A stretch of DNA of 12,132 bases from Methanosarcinales archaeon (GTDB lineage Archaea; Halobacteriota; Syntropharchaeia; Alkanophagales; Methanospirareceae): NCBI GenBank assembly GCA_003661125.1, contig QMVO01000026.1, positions 1-12,132 on the forward strand, given 5' to 3'. Both the position numbers and the translations under genes were made by a program. The stretch's first letter is position 1. Every line of letters starts with the position of its first letter. Shown one piece after another: positions 6,172 through 11,265 of the stretch. The notes under the pieces are model-generated. The model worked only from the letters and a program-made list of their open reading frames with translations, was not told the DNA's origin and did no database searches.

Positions 6172-6339
6172 ATGAAATACTATCCAGAAAAAATATTGCT
6201 TGTGATCGCAGCGTTTTTGTGTAATATTGTGTGATCGAGTAAGTATCACTCTGGTAGCGAGGATTGGACCACTTGGATGTATGCGTCAATACTAATCGTA
6301 GATGTACTAATATTGTCTTTAATCTTGGATAAAGATTAG
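6172..6339 (+). pseudogene. Small two-helix membrane protein gene with an in-frame TGA at codon 21
   Basis: A GGGAGGTG ribosome site stands about 7 bases before the ATG at 6172. The frame encodes MKYYPEKILLVIAAFLCNIV, then TGA (6232-6234), then continues in frame as SSKYHSGSEDWTTWMYASIL and IVDVLILSLILDKD to a TAG at 6337 that is embedded in the next gene's AGGAGGTGA site. If the TGA were read as an amino acid, this would be a 55-residue hairpin with two transmembrane helices, the same length as the protein at 5773. Taken literally it makes only a 20-residue hydrophobic peptide. The fit of the final stop to the next ribosome site argues that the whole frame was, or still is, one gene. Confidence 0.55.
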
Positions 6340-6351
6340 GAGGTGATAGCT

Positions 6352-6501
6352 ATGTGGGAAAGAAAAAAGTTTGAAGTGAATGATAACCCGGAAGAAGGCG
6401 ATGATGTCCAGTACGTGGTGTTGCATGTACTACAGTTACGGAAATTCGGTATTCCAATAGACGAAGTAAAATTCTTCATGCGTGAAGCACAAGAGGAATG
6501 A
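6352..6501 (+). CDS. 49-residue hypothetical protein
   Basis: Read from the sequence: ATG at 6352 with TAGGAGGTGA ending 6-7 bases upstream; TGA at 6499 overlaps the next ATG. The protein starts with a charged region (MWERKKFEVNDNPEEGDD), followed by two helices (VQYVVLHVLQLRKFGI and IDEVKFFMREAQEE). It is amphipathic and may be a small helix-turn-helix-like or oligomerising domain, but no HTH signature is convincing. Translational coupling on both sides places it firmly in the operon. Confidence 0.77.
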   Translation: MWERKKFEVNDNPEEGDDVQYVVLHVLQLRKFGIPIDEVKFFMREAQEE

Positions 6502-6668
6502 AAAGGAAGAGAGTGATAGAGTGCGAGCATTGTGGTAGAATGTATAGTGAAGAGGAGTATGAGAAGCTGGAGCTGACCGGGCATAATATTGTCTGGGGCT
6601 TCGATTATAGGAGATGTAAAGAGTGTGGGGAGGAAATAACACCTGTAGAACTGATATTAGGAGGATAA
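6498..6668 (+). CDS. 56-residue zinc-ribbon protein
   Basis: The ATG at 6498 overlaps the preceding stop (ATGA). The sequence has CEHC (C9, C12) and CKEC (C40, C43) with the usual ribbon loops (CGRM, CGEE), a basic N-terminus (MKRKRV) and a 27-residue insert between the Cys pairs (SEEEYEKLELTGHNIVWGF). This is a four-Cys zinc ribbon of the kind that binds nucleic acid or docks on polymerase or transcription factors. It has no partner domain. The C-terminus ends in a TTAGGAGGA stretch that resembles a ribosome site but is too far from the next ATG. Confidence 0.77.
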   Translation: MKRKRVIECEHCGRMYSEEEYEKLELTGHNIVWGFDYRRCKECGEEITPVELILGG

Positions 6669-6697
6669 GAACGGAGTAAAGGAGGTGGAGAATAAAA

Positions 6698-6880
6698 ATG
6701 TTAATAGGAGAGTTAATAATAAAAAGTATTGCGCTTGGTCTCTATATAGCGTGCCCTTTTATACTCCTGTGGTGGACTAGTGTTGCGATTTACGAACGAG
6801 ATATTCTAGGCATCCTACTATCCATTCTCGTCGGGTGGCTTCCCTTTATTGGAATGACTTTATACTTCTTAGGTGTGTGA
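6698..6880 (+). CDS. 60-residue two-helix membrane protein
   Basis: ATG with AGGAGGTGG about 9-10 bases upstream. Two hydrophobic helices: LIIKSIALGLYIACPFILLW (6-25) and LGILLSILVGWLPFIGMTLY (37-56), separated by a polar loop (VAIYERDI). Nearly the entire protein is membrane-embedded, with short ends. It is the fourth small membrane protein in about 2 kb. It might affect membrane permeability or host envelope proteins, but only topology supports this. The stop lies 5 bases before the dUTPase-like gene, which uses an AGGTG inside this gene's end as its ribosome site. Confidence 0.8.
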   Translation: MLIGELIIKSIALGLYIACPFILLWWTSVAIYERDILGILLSILVGWLPFIGMTLYFLGV

Positions 6881-6885
6881 AAAAA

Positions 6886-7296
6886 ATGAACATAAACCCA
6901 AAGGTAGTTAAAAGACTGGGATTAGTGAAGTTCGCAAAGAACACGCAGGTGCAGCAGGTGGGTATAGACCTCACGATAGCAGAAGATGTTCTACTAAAAC
7001 ATTCCGAGCATAAGCTTGCGAGGCTAAATGAAATAGTTTCAGTGCCTGTTTATATGTTTGCTCTGATATTCAGCAGGAGCACATTCAATCGTCGTGGTAT
7101 CCTGATAACATCTACTGTATTTGAACCTGGATGGCGAGGTATACCAACAGTTTCGGTCTATAATCTCTCAGGTACTGATTTCAGTATAAGAAAAGATACA
7201 AGAGCAGTGCAGATAGTTTTCTTCAAAGCGAATGCCGCATCTTCATATAATGGGCAATATCAGAACCAGTTTTTAGGAGAGGTGAATAGAAAATGA
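6886..7296 (+). CDS. dUTPase/dCTP deaminase superfamily protein
   Basis: Likely a trimeric nucleotide pyrophosphatase or deaminase that keeps uracil out of DNA or supplies dUMP. It has 136 residues, normal for the fold. Motifs in order: QVGIDLT (24-30, motif 1), FSRSTFNRRG (62-71, the Ser/Arg motif 2), TVFEPGWRG (77-85, motif 3), VYNLSG (91-96), TRAVQIVFF (105-113, motif 4-like) and a C-terminal YNGQYQ (121-126), characteristic of archaeal family members. The usual dUTPase motif-3 Asp is replaced by Glu (E80), and the catalytic Glu of dCTP deaminases (in V-x-E-x-x-N) is absent (PTVSVYN), so the exact activity is uncertain. An in-frame GTG at 6835 exists, but the ATG at 6886 behind AGGTG suits the conserved start. 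Confidence 0.92.
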   Translation: MNINPKVVKRLGLVKFAKNTQVQQVGIDLTIAEDVLLKHSEHKLARLNEIVSVPVYMFALIFSRSTFNRRGILITSTVFEPGWRGIPTVSVYNLSGTDFSIRKDTRAVQIVFFKANAASSYNGQYQNQFLGEVNRK

Positions 7297-7526
7297 GGAA
7301 AGAAGAGGATTTGGAACGGCTTTTAGCATTTCTTGAGAAGTGCGCGGAGGACAAGGACGTCATCAGGTATCCTTATGAAGTGTGCGTTGACTGCCGAGAA
7401 ATAGCGACCTTAGGGCAGATGATGCGTAACATGCACGAAGGGCATACATTTGTCTTTCAAGATATTGACCATAATGGTGTAAGCGAATGGATAAAATGTT
7501 TGAGGTGGGTGCTGGAGAAGAAATGA
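7293..7526 (+). CDS. 77-residue hypothetical protein
   Basis: The ATG overlaps the dUTPase-like gene's stop (ATGA), and AGGAGAGGTG lies 10 bases upstream. It has an N-terminal amphipathic helix (EEDLERLLAFLEKCAED), then a segment with CVDC (31-34), a helix (IATLGQMMRNMHEG), a strand (HTFVFQDID) and a last helix (SEWIKCLRWVLEKK). There is only one Cys pair, so a zinc site would need other ligands. The family is unknown. Its stop overlaps the next start, so it is strictly co-translated with its neighbours. Confidence 0.82.
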   Translation: MRKEEDLERLLAFLEKCAEDKDVIRYPYEVCVDCREIATLGQMMRNMHEGHTFVFQDIDHNGVSEWIKCLRWVLEKK

Positions 7527-7786
7527 GATGCGAAGAGTGCGAGGAATATGGTAATGTGTGCGTGCTTACCGATAACATAGGCAACCGGAACATAGTCTCG
7601 GAGCTGGAATATCACAAAAGCGCGGCGATCCACAGCATAGATGAAGCGATTGAACATTTGATGAACCTATCTTCAAAAGCGGATAAGACAACGCAAACGA
7701 GTTTGGTGCTAGCCATCCAAGATTTGATGCACGTGAATGGGTGGCTCAGTGGTGTTAATATCACAAAAAACGAAACGAGAAAATAA
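7523..7786 (+). CDS. 87-residue protein with N-terminal Cys cluster and helical bundle
   Basis: An in-frame ATG at 7487 would extend it by 12 residues, but the ATG at 7523 overlaps the preceding stop (ATGA), follows a GGAG sequence and gives the Cys-rich N-terminus MRCEECEEYGNVC, so I chose it. The rest is helical: a stretch starting near residue 24 (IVSELEYHKSAAIHSIDEAI), a continuing helix (EHLMNLSSKADKTTQTSLVL) and a closing helix (AIQDLMHVNGWLSG). The three N-terminal Cys (3, 6, 13) may bind a metal with His. It ends in ITKNETRK, encoded by an A-rich stretch with AAAAAACGAA that also forms the leader of the next gene. Confidence 0.8.
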   Translation: MRCEECEEYGNVCVLTDNIGNRNIVSELEYHKSAAIHSIDEAIEHLMNLSSKADKTTQTSLVLAIQDLMHVNGWLSGVNITKNETRK

Positions 7787-7788
7787 AA

Positions 7789-7974
7789 ATGAATAAAATG
7801 AACAGCTACGAGTACGAAGAGACACCAATAAGGTGCGAGGATTGTAATGCACTATGTTTCGCGATAGTAAGAAACTTCGAGCGTGCACGCCAAATAGTAT
7901 GTTTCGTGTGTCCCGTGTGTGAGCAGGAGTTGCATTATGCGCTTCTCGCGCTTACGGGGCAGATAGAGCATTAA
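7789..7974 (+). CDS. 61-residue zinc-ribbon protein
   Basis: The ATG at 7789 lies two bases after the previous stop; no Shine-Dalgarno sequence is visible, only an A-rich stretch, so reinitiation is probable. A second in-frame ATG at 7798 is possible. CEDC (C16, C19) and CPVC (C41, C44), with additional C23 and C38, define a four-Cys zinc ribbon; the intervening part is a basic helix (IVRNFERARQIVC). The C-terminal helix (ELHYALLALTG) may pack against it. A nucleic-acid-binding or transcription-factor-like mini-protein is plausible. The 47-base gap behind it is A-rich. Confidence 0.77.
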   Translation: MNKMNSYEYEETPIRCEDCNALCFAIVRNFERARQIVCFVCPVCEQELHYALLALTGQIEH

Positions 7975-8021
7975 AAAACAACTCAACCGATAAAAATAAA
8001 TTGTAAGGAAGTGGATGAAAG

Positions 8022-8519
8022 ATGGTAAGTAGTTGTGTGGAAGACACGGTAGAGAAGAGGAAAAAGGAGATTGAGGAAAGAGAATTAGAGATGTGCCACT
8101 TGTGGGTGGAAAGAGACTTCTCAAGCATACCAACTGCTCTGATAGAGAAGGCATACGAAGATGACTGGTACGATACAATTGAGATTCTCGCGCCTACGTT
8201 CGAGGATTACAAAAAGAAATATCGAAAGGAATACCAGTGCAACATTGAATGTGAGAAGTGCACTAGTGAGCCATGCCGTGACGCGTATGACGATTGGTAT
8301 CCAAGGATTCCAATGTGGGGTTGGGTGTTTGCGCCTAAGGATCCGCTTGACCGAGAATGGATAAAAGAGAATGCCGATAAGGTTGCAGAATGTGGCTTTA
8401 TCGTGTACGAGACCGATGAAATCGGCGTGTATCTCGGTGTTAACGGTGCAGGCTACGACTTCTATGAAGCGCACTGGCTGCCGCTGTACAGGGCACGAGG
8501 GTTGAAGTGGCATATATAA
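8022..8519 (+). CDS. 165-residue protein with C-terminal FYEAHWLPLYRARGLKWH motif
   Basis: ATG behind an AAGGAAGTGG purine stretch. Regions: a charged N-terminal helix (residues 7-30), a stretch rich in acidic and aromatic residues (31-70), a Cys cluster C73, C77, C80, C85 (CNIECEKC...C), WYPRIPMWGWVFAP (92-105), then a conserved-looking C-terminal domain (121-165): AECGFIVYETDEIGVYLGVN and FYEAHWLPLYRARGLKWH. I associate this last pattern (GF-x-V-Y-E...G-x-x-G-A-G-Y-x-F-Y-x-x-H-W-x-P-L-Y) with phage and archaeal mobile-element proteins of unknown function. The invariant-looking Tyr/His/Trp residues suggest a ligand-binding or catalytic pocket, but no reaction can be named. Confidence 0.9.
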   Translation: MVSSCVEDTVEKRKKEIEERELEMCHLWVERDFSSIPTALIEKAYEDDWYDTIEILAPTFEDYKKKYRKEYQCNIECEKCTSEPCRDAYDDWYPRIPMWGWVFAPKDPLDREWIKENADKVAECGFIVYETDEIGVYLGVNGAGYDFYEAHWLPLYRARGLKWHI

Positions 8520-8554
8520 CGGAAGAGGTGGGATAAAAATTGAGGAAGTGGTGA

Positions 8555-8839
8555 ATGATGTTAGTGGCTGAAGATATAGAGTTAGTGAAGGACGGTGTAA
8601 GGATAGGAGCGGAAACATACAGAATCGGAGAGCTTATAAAGGCAGTGGATAAGTATGGAAATGTTGAGTTTGAAGGTAAAATCGAATTCGGTAAATACTT
8701 AGATGGGGAAGGGTACTCTTGCTCATTTCATCTCGGATTCATAGTTACAGGAAGCTGGGAACAGACTTTGATCGGCTTTTTGGATGATGCGAAATCAAAA
8801 GAGTGGAAAATCATAAAGGAAGAAAAAGAATTAAAGTAG
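8555..8839 (+). CDS. 94-residue beta-rich hypothetical protein
   Basis: Two adjacent ATGs (8555 and 8558) follow GAGGAAGTGGTGA; the distance to AGGAAG slightly favours either, so the start is uncertain by one codon. The protein looks beta-rich: DIELVKDGVRIGAETYRIGE, NVEFEGKIEFGKYLD, YSCSFHLGFIVTG, and then a helix (WEQTLIGFLDDAKS) and a Lys/Glu-rich tail. It could be a small beta barrel or sandwich. No family was recognised. Its stop overlaps the ribosome site (TAGGAG) of the exonuclease gene, so the two are coupled. Confidence 0.8.
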   Translation: MMLVAEDIELVKDGVRIGAETYRIGELIKAVDKYGNVEFEGKIEFGKYLDGEGYSCSFHLGFIVTGSWEQTLIGFLDDAKSKEWKIIKEEKELK

Positions 8840-8844
8840 GAGTC

Positions 8845-9378
8845 ATGACGGCAAACATCATGTTGGATATCGAGACATTAGGCACGGTCATCTGCCAAAT
8901 TGGCGCAGTATACTTTGATTGGACAGGAAAAACCGGAGAAACTTTTCTTGTCAACATTAACATAAAGTCTTGCCTAGATAAAGGATTAGAGATTAGGTAT
9001 AGAGAACTCAAGTTTTGGTTGGAGAATAAAAACAGAATTACTTGGGACAAGAATACTATTCCTCTGACATACGCTATGGAAAAGCTAACGGCTTTCTGTA
9101 AGATAGAAGAAAAAACCTGCGTTTGGTCCCATTATTACGATTTAGAAATTCTGGATATTGCTTGCCAGAAACTTGGACAAGAGCTCCCATTTCACTATTC
9201 TCGATGGAAAGATATCAGGACTTTGCTATTTCTATCGGGATTCAAAAGAGAAAAGGGTGATGTGGATCCAAAAACACATAATGCATTGGACGATTGTTTA
9301 TACCAAGTAGAGTATTGCTGTAAAGCTTACTCCCGCCTAGTAGGAGAAAAGAAAGGTGAGAAAGATGGACGAATTTGA
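8845..9378 (+). CDS. DEDD-type 3'-5' exonuclease (DexA/Rv2179c-like, RNase H fold)
   Basis: Removes nucleotides from 3' ends of DNA or RNA with two metal ions. 177 residues from the ATG at 8845 (TAGGAG just upstream; an in-frame GTG at 8803 lies within the preceding gene and is less likely). Motif ExoI is MLDIETLG (D8, E10), ExoII lies in VWSHYYDLEILDIACQKLG (D99), followed by RWKDIRTL (D123, R125), and ExoIII is HNALDDCLYQ (H145 with D149 or D150). The PF-x-Y-x-R-W-x-D-x-R-T-L block is typical of the phage T4 DexA and mycobacterial Rv2179c group, and the length agrees. A role in replication, repair or host nucleic-acid turnover is inferred. The end overlaps the next gene by 14 bases. Confidence 0.93.
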   Translation: MTANIMLDIETLGTVICQIGAVYFDWTGKTGETFLVNINIKSCLDKGLEIRYRELKFWLENKNRITWDKNTIPLTYAMEKLTAFCKIEEKTCVWSHYYDLEILDIACQKLGQELPFHYSRWKDIRTLLFLSGFKREKGDVDPKTHNALDDCLYQVEYCCKAYSRLVGEKKGEKDGRI

Positions 9379-9565
9379 CATAAGCGAAGGCGGTATCATA
9401 AAACATTACTATTTGACGAGAAAATCAGACGGTAGAGGATTCACTTGCATAGAGTATTACGATCCAACATTAGACTATGTAGGTGAAAGTGTTGAAGCGC
9501 ATGACGGAAAGCCAGTCACGAAAGAAGAGGAAGAAGCAGTGAAGAAAGCAATCAAAAATTTTTAG
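9365..9565 (+). CDS. 66-residue hypothetical protein
   Basis: A GTG at 9356 is in frame but lies within the ribosome site AAGGTGAG; the ATG at 9365 is the more natural start and overlaps the exonuclease gene. The sequence has two beta strands (GGIIKHYYLTRKSDG, GFTCIEYYDPTL), a polar segment (DYVGESVEAHDGKPV) and a C-terminal Glu/Lys helix (TKEEEEAVKKAIKNF). The pattern of a strand pair with aromatic residues and a helical tail is that of a small single-domain accessory protein. The family is not recognised and no active-site residues are visible. Confidence 0.8.
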   Translation: MDEFDISEGGIIKHYYLTRKSDGRGFTCIEYYDPTLDYVGESVEAHDGKPVTKEEEEAVKKAIKNF

Positions 9566-9578
9566 AAGAATAGCGAAA

Positions 9579-9773
9579 ATGGAGAAAGGAAAAACATTAA
9601 CATTACATAGAAAAGTGATAGTAGAGATACTTAACGCAGGAATACTTATAAGAGAGATGGACGAGATGGATGTAGACGGGTGCGCTGTGTACCTGTATTG
9701 GGACGAGTGGGATAAAATAAAGAATTTCATCGAGAAAGAAAGGAACCACAAAGGAGGCGATTCGAATGGTTAG
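9579..9773 (+). CDS. 64-residue small protein, paralogue family member 3
   Basis: ATG at 9579; the upstream region (TAGCGAAA) has no clear ribosome site, so coupling to the gene ending at 9565 is likely. Strands TLTLHRKVIVEILNAGILIR and CAVYLYW are followed by a helix (DEWDKIKNFIEKERN) and the tail HKGGDSNG. VYL-x-W-x-EWD-x-x-K...HKG matches the protein at 5957 almost residue for residue in that block. The tail region contains the AAAGGAGGCGA ribosome site for the next gene, which starts 8 bases before this stop. Function unknown. Confidence 0.77.
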   Translation: MEKGKTLTLHRKVIVEILNAGILIREMDEMDVDGCAVYLYWDEWDKIKNFIEKERNHKGGDSNG

Positions 9774-9987
9774 TGTACAGGATATTAAAGTATGCCCGAC
9801 ATGTGGTGAAGAATACTGGTACGATCTCGACTGCCGGACGGGCGAATTCACAAAGCTTTCAATGTGTAAGTGCGATAGGATGATTATGTATGCCGAGGAG
9901 TTTCTTAAGGAGAAAGGACTGCTTGGCGAGTTCGAGAAATTTGTAGCAGAAAGGGAAGAGGAAAGGGAAGAAGAGGAGAATGAATAA
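9766..9987 (+). CDS. 73-residue zinc-binding protein with acidic helix
   Basis: ATG with AAAGGAGGCGA at an ideal distance. CPTC (C10, C13) and C23, together with CKC (C34, C36), offer a zinc ribbon in the first half (VCPTCGEEYWYDLDC...MCKCDR). The second half is a long charged helix (MYAEEFLKEKGLLGEFEKF) ending in a run of Glu and Arg (AEREEEREEEENE). It is a likely nucleic-acid or protein adaptor; the acidic tail may mimic DNA or bind a basic partner, though this is inference. The following gap of 35 bases is A-rich with AAAAAACGAA. Confidence 0.85.
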   Translation: MVSVQDIKVCPTCGEEYWYDLDCRTGEFTKLSMCKCDRMIMYAEEFLKEKGLLGEFEKFVAEREEEREEEENE

Positions 9988-10022
9988 AAAACGAACCAAA
10001 AAATATAAAATAGGTGATGAAA

Positions 10023-10316
10023 ATGGAAAGGGAGATTTTAGAAATTTTACTCGACTGCGGTAGTATGGACACATCTGTGTTAATGGACATAGATAGCGAC
10101 ATCATCGAAGAGGCAGTAAGAGAGTTAAAAGACGAAGGGATAGAATTGAACTTCCCAAACTTGTATTACGAATGCGCACGAATCGCACTCCATCGTGTGG
10201 GACTGACAGAAGATGATGCTGAGATAGATTGCAATTATGCGTGCGCAGCGATTTATCTGTGTGGTAAAGACAAAGCGAAAGAGCTTGAAAGAACGGGCTT
10301 CACTGTGTATTATTAA
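10023..10316 (+). CDS. 97-residue hypothetical protein, probable winged-helix-like N-terminus
   Basis: In-frame starts occur at 10014 (GTG), 10017 and 10023; the TAGGTGA site at 10011-10017 best serves the ATG at 10023. The N-terminus, EREILEILLDCGSMDTSVLM and then DSDIIEEAVRELKDEGIEL, resembles the first helices of a winged-helix domain (helix, turn, helix, then a recognition-like helix ending in an E-G-I-E-L turn), though the wing is not obvious. The second half is Cys-rich and helical (YYECARIALHRVG, EIDCNYACAAIYLCGKDKAK) and ends in a strand (GFTVYY). A DNA-binding regulator is a possibility only. No family was recognised. Confidence 0.85.
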   Translation: MEREILEILLDCGSMDTSVLMDIDSDIIEEAVRELKDEGIELNFPNLYYECARIALHRVGLTEDDAEIDCNYACAAIYLCGKDKAKELERTGFTVYY

Positions 10317-10331
10317 AGAGGTGATGTGGAA

Positions 10332-10475
10332 ATGGAAAGTTTAGTAGAAGTAGAGCATAGCAACAACGAAAAGCCAAAAGGCTTGACCAAAATGGACTTG
10401 AAAGCGCTTAAGCGTGCAGACAGCATAGCATTTTTCCTTGATGAAATACAAGCAATTAAAGAAATAGAAAAATAA
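10332..10475 (+). CDS. 47-residue helical hypothetical protein
   Basis: Read from the sequence: ATG at 10332 with GAGGTGATG about 6-8 bases upstream; TAA at 10473. An acidic N-terminus (MESLVEVEHSNNEKPKG) is followed by two helices (MDLKALKRADSIAFFLDEIQ and AIKEIEK). It is small and highly charged with no motif. It resembles short helical virus proteins that bind host factors, which is a guess from size alone. It is preceded and followed closely by genes on the same strand. Confidence 0.72.
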   Translation: MESLVEVEHSNNEKPKGLTKMDLKALKRADSIAFFLDEIQAIKEIEK

Positions 10476-10509
10476 ACCTTTTGAAACAGAAAGGAAATAT
10501 TCAATACCT

Positions 10510-10788
10510 GTGCAATTTGAAACGGATGCGAAAATCACGAAAGCTTTTCACATGATAAACTGGGCAAAAGGAGACGCAGCGTGGCAAACAATAGTAAGCC
10601 TGTTAAGAACCGGCGATGAGATAATCTTGAGCTGGAAAAAAGGATGGGGAGATAACAAATTGCTGGAAGATGCAGGAATAACTGAAGATGCATTATATTT
10701 GCGTGTTAGAAGAAAAGGAAAAATAAAATATACTTTCCTCGTGGATACGCAAACGGGGCGAAAAGCAAATGGTGGAATGGTGCGGTAA
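10510..10788 (+). CDS. 92-residue hypothetical protein, start uncertain
   Basis: GTG at 10510 is the only standard start near the conserved-looking part. The frame is open back to 10468 and encodes a natural-looking extension (NKPFETERKYSIP) that has no ATG, GTG or TTG; the AAAGGA sequence at 10490-10494 sits about 9 bases before an ATA at 10504. The protein has a helical N-terminus (ITKAFHMINWAKGDAAWQTI), a strand/turn region (GDEIILSWKKGWGDN) and C-terminal strands (ALYLRVRRKGKIKYTFLVD). It may be an alpha+beta domain. Its function is unknown. Confidence 0.77.
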   Translation: MQFETDAKITKAFHMINWAKGDAAWQTIVSLLRTGDEIILSWKKGWGDNKLLEDAGITEDALYLRVRRKGKIKYTFLVDTQTGRKANGGMVR

Positions 10789-10815
10789 GAAAAGAGTTTT
10801 AGGAGGTGAGAGATT

Positions 10816-11259
10816 ATGCACTCGTTAGTATATTTCATAATCATAGCTAAGGAAGAGGGTGACGCACTCGCTAAAGCAGAAGACTATGCTATGGAATGGA
10901 GAGGGTGTGGTGTAGATTATTATTCAATGCCTACTGACCCCTTCTTTAAACAGAGATGGGGAGTGCGAAAGGTACTTCCGGTAGATAGTAAAGAAGGTAA
11001 AAAGCTACTGGAAGAGCTAATAAAAACGAACATAAATGTGATGCATGACGAATCCAATAAGGCGAAAGAAGCGATTGATAAAGGAGACCTTGGCGATGCA
11101 CTCTATCATCTAAGGATGGCGGGTGGGCATCCATACAGTATGTTCGCATTTGTTGACACAACCGAGCCACTGATTTCAGAAGGGCAAATCGAAGAGATGA
11201 AGGCGTGTATAAGCGATAAAGAAAAGTTGTGGCTTGTGCCTGTTGATATTCACTATTGA
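10816..11259 (+). CDS. 147-residue hypothetical protein
   Basis: ATG behind AGGAGGTGAGAG, one of the best ribosome sites here. The N-terminus (HSLVYFIIIAKEEGDALAKA, then EDYAMEW) has the strand-helix pattern of the small phage and archaeal domain that starts with a hydrophobic strand and an A-K-x-x-x-D-A helix, followed by an aromatic segment (CGVDYYSMP...WG). The middle (56-95) is a long helix, then LGDALYHLRMAGGHPYSMFA, and a closing beta strand (LWLVPVDIHY). I cannot name the reaction. The stop is 6 bases from the next start, so it is co-translated. Confidence 0.9.
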   Translation: MHSLVYFIIIAKEEGDALAKAEDYAMEWRGCGVDYYSMPTDPFFKQRWGVRKVLPVDSKEGKKLLEELIKTNINVMHDESNKAKEAIDKGDLGDALYHLRMAGGHPYSMFAFVDTTEPLISEGQIEEMKACISDKEKLWLVPVDIHY

Positions 11260-11265
11260 GAAGAA

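Noticed and set aside
6835..6885. Upstream GTG extension of the dUTPase-like gene
   Set aside because: It lies in another frame of the membrane protein gene, and the ATG at 6886 has a ribosome site and matches the fold's normal length.
8161..8364. Plus-strand frame rich in Arg inside the 8022 gene
   Set aside because: Overlaps the better-supported gene in another frame, with no ribosome site.
8121..8618. Minus-strand frame of 165 codons opposite the 8022 gene
   Set aside because: It is a Leu/Ser/Pro/Phe-rich shadow; the plus-strand frame has conserved-looking motifs and a plausible start.
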